Shown here in pieces: positions 1-3,646 of a stretch of 5,484 nt of DNA. Both the position numbers and the translations under genes were made by a program. The number at the start of each line of letters is the position of its first letter. The stretch's first letter is position 1. Below the pieces are notes generated by a model. That model saw only the letters and a list, made by a program, of their open reading frames with translations, did no database searches and had not been told where the DNA came from. This DNA comes from Candidatus Methanophagaceae archaeon (GTDB lineage Archaea > Halobacteriota > Syntropharchaeia > Alkanophagales > Methanospirareceae), in the NCBI GenBank assembly GCA_013374505.1, contig QENJ01000120.1:1-5484 (forward strand), read 5' to 3'.

Positions 1-552
1 TGTATGTTTTCAATACGATGATGAAGCCAGAGCGTTTGGGAAAGCATTAAGAGAAAAACTGGCTAAATTTGGACTGACGATTTCGGAAGAGAAGAGCAGA
101 ATCATTAAGTTTGGTCGCTATGCATGTCAGCAAGCAAGGAAACAGGGTAAGAAATGTGCAACTTTTGACTTCCTTGGTTTTACGCTCTACTGCGATAAAA
201 CCCGTAACGGTAAATTTAAAGTGGGCGAAAGACATCTAGCAAGAAGTTCAGGCAGAAGATGAAAGCAATGAATCTGTGGCTAAAGGGCGTTCGAAATCGC
301 ATGAAATTAGAGCTATGGTGGCCATTGTTAGCACAAAAGATGACGGGACATTACCAGTACTACGGTATAAGTGGCAATATACGGGGATTACAGAGTTTCT
401 ACTATCATACGGAGCAACTCGCCTTTAAGTGGGTAAACAGGCGAAGCCAGAGGAAGAGCTATAATTGGGGTCAATTCAATCGTTTTCTCTCTTTTAATCC
501 ACTGCCAAAACCAAAGATATATCATTTCTATGCCCTATCCAAACAAAAGTAG
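1..552 (+). pseudogene. ltrA: Group II intron reverse transcriptase/maturase, C-terminal part, frameshifted
   Basis: Reverse transcriptase/maturase of a group II intron, needed for splicing and retromobility; the 5' part lies outside the window. Reading frame 2 from base 2 gives CFQYDDEARAF, which in the family directly follows the catalytic YADD motif, then a DFLGFTLY motif (about 172-195) and KFKVG. The frame then shifts at about 226. A second frame from base 226 resumes RKTSSKKFRQKMKAMN, then GHYQYYGISGN (about 349-381) and a maturase domain X ending with FNPLPKPKIYH and TAG at 550-552. Joining the two pieces restores a normal family sequence, so one C appears to be missing near 226. No HNH endonuclease domain follows. 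The gene is probably inactive unless the missing base is a sequencing error. An apparent ATG at 259 lies inside domain X's lead-in and is not a real start. Confidence 0.9.
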
Positions 553-568
553 AGGATGTACTCCTGAA

Positions 569-670
569 GAGCCGGATGAGGGAAAACTTCAAGTCCGGTT
601 CTGTGAGGGGGCTCATAGTAACCTTGGAGCCAATACTCCAACAGAAGGTGGACTATGAGCCCTACTCGAC
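569..670 (+). ncRNA. Group II intron domains V and VI
   Basis: Domain V (569-601) pairs GAGCCGGA (569-576) with TCCGGTTC (594-601) and carries the catalytic AGC triad at 570-572. A distal helix of GAGG (578-581) with CTTC (587-590) encloses a GAAAA loop. AA at 591-592 can form the usual two-base bulge if T577 pairs with G593. Domain VI is a long hairpin: GGGCTCATAGT (609-619) pairs with ACTATGAGCCC (652-662), then CCTT (622-625) with AAGG (645-648), then GGAG (626-629) with CTCC (636-639). A664, seven nucleotides from the proposed 3' end, is a candidate branch-point adenosine. The paired arms are read directly from the sequence. The branch point and 3' end are inferred. Confidence 0.85.
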
Positions 671-671
671 A

Positions 672-821
672 AGAGATGAATTTACTTTGGTGGTGGTTAC
701 CGTTCCAGTAATAGTGGCAGAGGATTGGAAGAAGTAGTTTGGCGAGTTTGTTGCTGTGGACAGTATGAGCTTTACCGTGGAGACGTGTTCGGTTTTCTTG
801 TACCTGTTGCGGAGTTTATAA
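672..821 (+). pseudogene. Fossil of an ABC-transporter ATPase N-terminus
   Basis: In one frame from 672, VPVIVAEDWKK is followed by a TAG stop at 735-737, then FGEFVAVDSMSFTVE (738-782). A neighbouring frame continues VFGFLVP (785-805). Put together this matches the start of ABC-2-type ATPases, where a phrase like KxFGxFxAVDxxSFxVxxGEVFGFLGPNGAGKT leads into Walker A. Here the match stops at about 804, just before the Walker A glycines, so the nucleotide-binding site is absent. Damage visible is an internal stop, a frameshift near 783 and a 3' truncation. It lies between the group II intron end and the IS66 remnant. No start codon can be assigned; GTG at about 690 is possible. The family match rests on about 30 residues, so it is moderate. 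Confidence 0.5.
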
Positions 822-823
822 TT
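797..823 (+). repeat. Copy 1 of a split 20-base repeat
   Basis: CTTGTAC (797-803), seven extra bases (CTGTTGC), then GGAGTTTATAATT (811-823). The same two blocks occur joined at 3594-3613. This copy lies where the ABC ATPase fossil ends and the IS66 remnant begins. Confidence 0.35.
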
Positions 824-837
824 AGTATTTGTATAGC

Positions 838-1176
838 TCACCTCAAACAAAGCTCATTGACGAGCAATTTTTTAAGCTCATCGTAGACATCTTTTCCCTG
901 TAACCGCCACGAGGTGAAGACCGAAGCGATGTACTGGTAATATTCAGCGCCATCCTCAGATCTAAAAGTACCTATGGTCTTCCGCATGAGCACGTGCTCC
1001 CTGATAGCCAGCTCGCTGAGATTGTTTGTTGGCTCCATACCAGGATAAAGTAGGCATGTGTACCAATTTCCCAGACCATTGCGAATATAAGTTACAGGCT
1101 TCTTCAGTTCAGAGAACTTGCTGAAATGCTCCGCTAACTCTGCCATTTCCCTATCCCTCACTTCTTTCTGCTGCTC
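838..1176 (-). pseudogene. IS66-type transposase, C-terminal fragment
   Basis: The open frame runs from a stop at 1177-1179 (minus strand) to the TGA at 838-840, about 112 residues against several hundred for a full IS66-type transposase. It contains PTNNLSELAIREHVLMRK, where the Glu in NNLSE is the third catalytic acidic residue of the DDE triad in IS66-like enzymes. TFRSEDGAEYYQYIASVF and a terminal WRLQGKDVYDELKKLL are also typical of the C-terminus. The GTG at 1161 is not a genuine start, as the frame continues upstream to 1176 and the first two catalytic residues are missing. No clear terminal inverted repeat was found on either side. The fragment separates an ABC ATPase fossil from a truncated permease and probably marks an old insertion followed by deletion. 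Confidence 0.8.
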
Positions 1177-1410
1177 TCAATTACCACGATGATTGCCCTG
1201 CTAGTGGGCTTCATGATTAGTGGATTGATCTTTGTGGAGACGGTATTTGCATATCCGGGCGTTAGAAGACTGCTCTTTGATGCGGTTACATATCGTGATT
1301 ATCCTTTATTGCAGGGTGCATTCCTGGTTATCACTCTGGTTATCATAGCCGCAAATTTCGTTGCGGACATGGTCTATGTACGGTTAGACCCGCGGTTGCA
1401 ACATAAGTGA
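1162..1410 (+). pseudogene. dppB: DppB-like peptide/nickel ABC permease, 5'-truncated
   Basis: C-terminal end of an inner-membrane permease of the oligopeptide/dipeptide/nickel ABC importer family, which pairs with a DppC-type permease to form the channel. The signature is GLIFVETVFAYPGV (about 1225-1263), matching the family's IVETVFxxPGLG, then LLFDAVTYRDYPLLQG, a hydrophobic helix FLVITLVIIAANFVADMVY and the typical ending RLDPRL. Family-like sequence begins at about 1162-1170. Upstream of that the strand is occupied by the IS66 fragment, so roughly the N-terminal three quarters of a normal 300+ residue permease is gone. The ATG at 1189 lies inside a membrane helix and is not a natural start. 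The stop (1408-1410) is 2 nt before the dppC-like ATG, as in intact dppBC operons. Confidence 0.85.
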
Positions 1411-1412
1411 AA

Positions 1413-1966
1413 ATGAGAGATATAACAGATGTAAAAGGTTACTGGACTGAGTATAAAAAGAAGAGGCTCGGATTGGTCTGACTTGCGATATTACTTTTCT
1501 TCATAGTAATGGCGGTCTTTGCTCCTTATATCGCACCATACAACCTACATGAAATGTATAAAGCCAATAGAGCCTCCAAGCTCTGGACATCTGCTGGGCA
1601 CGAACGATATAGGACAGGATATTTTAAGCGAGTTAATATACGGTGCGCGGGTATCTTTATTTATTGCTTTCTTCGTATCGGCCGTATCCTGTAATAGGGA
1701 CAGTTCTTGGTCTTCTTTCGGGATACTTTGAACGGTTCGGGTTCTTCCTTATGCGAATCATAGATGTGTTCCTTGCGATTCCGCGACTGCCACTGATAAT
1801 AGTAATCGCAGCATTCATGCGACCCAGCATCTGGAACCTCATAGTTATATTCATCATTCTCAGTTGGCCCATAACCACTTGAGTTATACGCTCTGCAATG
1901 CTACCGCTAAGGTACCGGAATTATGTAGAAGCCGCGAAGATGATCGGTGCAAAGGACGCTCTATAT
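1413..1966 (+). pseudogene. dppC: DppC-like peptide/nickel ABC permease, multiply broken
   Basis: Second permease of a peptide/nickel-type ABC importer. Family-like sequence runs through three frames. Frame 1 from ATG 1413 has WTEYKKKRLGLV, an in-frame TGA at 1479-1481, then LLFFIVMAVFAPYIAPYNL (first helix). A shift at about 1565-1571 leads to PPSSGHLLGTNDIGQD and ELIYGARVSLF. A second shift near 1687 leads to VIGTVLGLLSGYFERFG, RIIDVFLAIPRLP and LSWP, then a TGA at 1880-1882. VIRSAMLPLRYRNYVEAAKMIGAKDA closes the match; this is the conserved EAA loop that docks on the ATPase. The last membrane segments are missing, and the match ends where the inverted-repeat element begins at 1967. The two shifts and two stops make it a clear pseudogene. 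The dppD and dppF ATPase genes that usually follow are not present downstream. Confidence 0.88.
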
Positions 1967-2093
1967 TAGACTTGTTGCGATATAAAATCATATAAACTGC
2001 TGCCTTCTAAGGCATCCATTACTCCGCGCATATTACTCCTTTTTACGGATCTCCATTCTCCGGGCTTTGCCAAATCATTTCGCAACAAGTCTA
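1967..2093. mobile_element. 127-bp inverted-repeat element (probable MITE)
   Basis: A perfect 14-bp inverted repeat, TAGACTTGTTGCGA (1967-1980) and TCGCAACAAGTCTA (2080-2093), bounds 127 bp with no usable ORF. The outermost TA on each side may be a duplicated TA target, leaving a 12-bp GACTTGTTGCGA terminus. Ends of this kind (GACTTGTTGCrA) recall IS5-type elements with short TA targets, but that link is from memory. The element starts exactly where the dppC-like homology stops. An internal TGCCT/AGGCA hairpin lies at 2001-2014. Non-autonomous, it would need a transposase supplied in trans. It could also be an internally deleted insertion sequence. Confidence 0.65.
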
Positions 2094-2243
2094 TTACCTA
2101 ACTCCTGGTAGAGTACAACTAAAATATTAAAGCTTTCTCTTTCGTCCAACCAGTTAGAAGAGACAATTGTTTGATTTATTGCGTCCCATTAATAATAAAT
2201 ATGCCTTCCTCAGGGATGGCCACACTCCTACCTCTTTTGATAT
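2094..2243. other. AT-rich stretch without recognisable gene
   Basis: All frames are cut by stops at short intervals and no dppC C-terminus resumes after the inverted-repeat element. A short frame near 2190-2250 reads PSSGMATLLPLLIFA, ending at a TAG just before the TIR-like fragment. It might be the degraded lead-in to that fragment, but this is too short to support. Confidence 0.4.
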
Positions 2244-2438
2244 TTGCATAGAAACGACACAAAAGCTGCTAAGAAAATAGAACAGAACCCTAAAGAAAAC
2301 GGATTTGATACCGGGCGAGATGTCCGCGATATTGACCCTGGCGTGAACAGATCAAAGGAAATGGCAAACAACCTGGCAGGCAGTGATATCAATATTCTGC
2401 TCTGGTCAGTAGTTTATGGATATCTATCCTATTGTTAA
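2244..2438 (+). pseudogene. TIR-domain-like fragment
   Basis: The 64-codon frame reads RNDTKAAKKIEQN, ENGFDTGRDVRDIDPGVN, SKEMANNLAGSD and INILLWS. This order fits a TIR (TIR_2-like) domain: helix A, strand B, the BB loop (DIDPG), helix B and strand C. Where family members usually have Trp (xGFxVWxDxxDI and PGxxW) this copy has Gly and Arg, consistent with decay. The only start is a TTG at 2244 with no ribosome-binding site. The first strand (FISY-like) is missing or out of frame, and the frame ends at 2438 before the region holding the NADase catalytic Glu. TIR domains act in prokaryotic defence as NAD+-cleaving effectors, but this piece cannot be active. The assignment rests on motif order over about 50 residues. 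Confidence 0.45.
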
Positions 2439-2458
2439 CGACCTTAAGGTAGGGATAG
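2424..2458. other. Stem-loop between convergent units
   Basis: CTATCCTA (2424-2431) can pair with TAGGGATAG (2450-2458) with one bulged G. The loop contains a perfect 10-bp palindrome, ACCTTAAGGT (2441-2450), whose final T overlaps the stem arm. It lies 3' of both the TIR-like fragment and the minus-strand two-gene unit. It could fold in a transcript of either, but no T-run follows, so calling it a terminator would go beyond the evidence. Confidence 0.25.
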
Positions 2459-2509
2459 AGAGGAGCAAAAGCGGAACTCAGAAAGAAGATAGAGGATTTA
2501 TTATGGTTT

Positions 2510-2842
2510 TCAAAGAGTTCTTTTGTTTCCTCTCATGTAAAATAAAATCTCATCAATCTTTATAAGATATGTAAAGATGGATAATAGAATAAATATCGCT
2601 CCGATAAATAATAAATGAATAGTTAACTCAAGAATCCAACTAACTGCGGTACCTGTAATTATGTAAACAAGAGATGTAATCCAGGAAAAAGAGAATAGCA
2701 AAGTTGCCATTAGAACCGGTGTAATTCCTGTACGGAATAATCTATGCGTCATAGAAATATTAAGAATAGTTAAACTGAGTGTTGTTGCTATAATGCTACC
2801 TATGATGCCTATTAACATTATTTCTGATGTTTCGGGTATCAT
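2510..2842 (-). CDS. Small three-helix membrane protein, unknown
   Basis: I do not recognise this 110-aa protein. It has three strongly hydrophobic segments at about residues 7-29, 40-62 and 70-95, short polar links, and a basic C-terminus (MRGNKRTL), which suggests three membrane-spanning helices. Its ATG overlaps the stop of the upstream gene as ATGA (2839-2842), and AGGAAA lies just before it. This is the classic arrangement for translational coupling, so the two products probably act together at the membrane. It has no damage and no helix motif that points to a known transporter or enzyme. The gene ends about 70 bp from the TIR-like fragment, convergent with it. It might be a membrane partner or effector of the 213-aa protein; that is inference from operon structure only. 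Confidence 0.75.
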   Translation of the reverse strand: MIPETSEIMLIGIIGSIIATTLSLTILNISMTHRLFRTGITPVLMATLLFSFSWITSLVYIITGTAVSWILELTIHLLFIGAIFILLSIFTYLIKIDEILFYMRGNKRTL

Positions 2843-3480
2843 TTTCCTGGTTTATATATACATACAGTCTTTTCATCCAAATCTAGATCTGACTTAATTT
2901 CTTGTGCGTCTCGGAAAATTGAGTTAAAAATATCATTATGATACTCTAACACGTCAGCATATGCATTTTCTATGCCCAACGCTTTTTTATAAGGGTCATG
3001 CCGAGTGTGATATTCTTCTAAAAGTATATTTTGGCCTATAATAGTCTTATGATGTTCTGGTCTTTTATCTGAAATGCGTAACTTGAAATTGGAATTTGCT
3101 ATAAATTCTTTCAAATCTTCTGTGGGGCATTTTAAGCCCTGTTCAGCAACGATGAATACTTTCATTCTTTTTTCTTCTAAGCAATACCGTATTGTCTCTC
3201 GTGTTCCTTCGTAAATCTCCCCTGCCACTATTTTAATTTCTTGTAAGCCTTTCTTAACTTCTTTATCTATGATCTCCTTTTTCCATTCACGTCCGGTCTT
3301 TAACCAAAACTTATTAAATAGGTCTTTATCTTTTGATTGTACATTCCTTAAATGAACACTTTTTTCTCCAAAAGGGTCTACTACTATTGGTATTTTCAAC
3401 ATCTTTAAAACCACCAATATTACTATCACTATTCCCACATCTATAACTAAACTTCCTATTCCTGACGTACTGAATACCAT
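2839..3480 (-). CDS. Membrane-anchored protein with possible PLD-like domain
   Basis: 213 residues, apparently complete. One hydrophobic helix at about 8-28 is followed by a cytoplasmic-type soluble region rich in Lys/Glu (40-213). Seen in the soluble part are an IKIVAGEIY strand (82-90), a helix, KVFIVAEQ (107-114), then PEHHKTIIGQNILLEEYH (141-158) and a C-terminal helix with YHNDIFNSIFRDA (180-192). Strand-helix-strand, then HxK-like residues (H143, H144, K145), and a closing N-aromatic-x-x-I/L-W/F helix resembles degenerate phospholipase D-like domains fused to regulators. A full HxKxxxxD motif is absent, so catalysis is doubtful. The start is favoured by GGTGA 10 nt upstream, complementary to archaeal 16S rRNA ends. 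It is the first gene of a coupled pair with the three-helix protein. The family is not recognised with certainty. Confidence 0.8.
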   Translation of the reverse strand: MVFSTSGIGSLVIDVGIVIVILVVLKMLKIPIVVDPFGEKSVHLRNVQSKDKDLFNKFWLKTGREWKKEIIDKEVKKGLQEIKIVAGEIYEGTRETIRYCLEEKRMKVFIVAEQGLKCPTEDLKEFIANSNFKLRISDKRPEHHKTIIGQNILLEEYHTRHDPYKKALGIENAYADVLEYHNDIFNSIFRDAQEIKSDLDLDEKTVCIYKPGK

Positions 3481-3490
3481 ATTGTTACCT

Positions 3491-3529
3491 TCACCATTCT
3501 TTTTCTATATCCTCTTCTGTCCTTTTCAT
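3491..3529 (-). other. Possible 12-codon leader ORF
   Basis: On the minus strand GGAG (3533-3536), three bases and ATG (3529-3527) begin MKRTEEDIEKEW, ending in TGA at 3491-3493. That stop lies inside the GGTGA ribosome-binding site of the 213-aa gene, which starts 10 nt further on. A short coupled leader is possible. Equally it may be chance, since the sequence is purine-rich and the spacer is short. Confidence 0.2.
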
Positions 3530-3538
3530 TTTCTCCGC

Positions 3539-3568
3539 TATATGATACTATGGATGTAACATCATATA
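3539..3568. promoter_or_regulatory. Inverted repeat in divergent promoter region
   Basis: TATATGAT (3539-3546) and ATCATATA (3561-3568) form a perfect 8-bp inverted repeat with 14 bases between, so the half-sites are 22 bp apart centre to centre, about two helical turns. It lies between the divergent minus-strand membrane unit and the DUF255 gene. The right arm also reads as a TATA-like box for minus-strand transcription. A dimeric repressor binding here could control one or both units, but the AT-rich arms may simply be two TATA-like boxes. Confidence 0.4.
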
Positions 3569-3585
3569 AGAATTCCAATGTTTTT

Positions 3586-3593
3586 TTTATATA
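3586..3593 (+). promoter_or_regulatory. Archaeal TATA box for DUF255 gene
   Basis: TTTATATA matches the archaeal TATA consensus exactly and follows a run of T. A transcription start about 25 bp downstream, near 3612-3618, would give a leader of about 30 nt before the ATG at 3647. No convincing BRE element is visible upstream. Confidence 0.6.
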
Positions 3594-3613
3594 CTTGTAC
3601 GGAGTTTATAATT
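3594..3613 (+). repeat. Copy 2 of a split 20-base repeat
   Basis: CTTGTACGGAGTTTATAATT lies directly after the TATA box of the DUF255 gene, around its likely transcription start. It equals the blocks at 797-803 and 811-823 without the 7-base spacer. The 13-base block is AT-rich, so chance is not excluded. Confidence 0.35.
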
Positions 3614-3636
3614 GTAATCAAAACTACTACACAAAA

Positions 3637-3641
3637 GGAGA
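3637..3641 (+). promoter_or_regulatory. Ribosome-binding site of DUF255 gene
   Basis: GGAGA within ACAAAAGGAGACC. The GGAG core ends 6 nt before the ATG at 3647, which fixes that start over the in-frame ATG at codon 10. Confidence 0.75.
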
Positions 3642-3646
3642 CCCTC

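Larger units (their letters stand above)
1..670 (+). mobile_element. Group II intron, 3' part
   Basis: This is the 3' portion of a retroelement: the end of an intron-encoded reverse transcriptase/maturase, then ribozyme domains V and VI. The order (ORF ending 16 nt before domain V) is the normal group II layout, with the ORF in domain IV. The proposed 3' end is CTACTCGAC ending at 670, which fits the usual terminal AY and follows directly on the domain VI stem. Domains I-III, the 5' end and the exon-binding sequences lie outside the window. The downstream DNA resembles an ABC ATPase remnant, so the intron sits just before or inside that gene. The 3' boundary is inferred from structure and could be off by a few bases. 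Confidence 0.85.

Noticed and set aside
662..850. Minus-strand 62-codon ORF over the ABC fossil
   Set aside because: The plus strand carries recognisable ABC ATPase phrases here, and the minus frame has no motif and overlaps the intron end.
1479..1882. Two in-frame TGA codons in the dppC-like gene, the second where related proteins have Trp, hinting at TGA read as Trp
   Set aside because: The same gene has two frameshifts and a lost 3' end, and TGA ends other frames here normally (dppB at 1408-1410, the 213-aa gene at 2839-2841). Ordinary decay explains it.
2434..2455. Resemblance of TAACGACCTTAAGGTAGGGA to the conserved CCTAAGGTAGCGA segment of 23S rRNA
   Set aside because: Only 16 of 20 bases match by eye, with no rRNA-like sequence on either side. 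It is explained better by the local palindrome ACCTTAAGGT.
2416..2565. 49-codon plus-strand ORF starting MDIYPIVNDLKVG
   Set aside because: No ribosome-binding site or recognisable motif; it runs into the antisense of the intact three-helix membrane gene.
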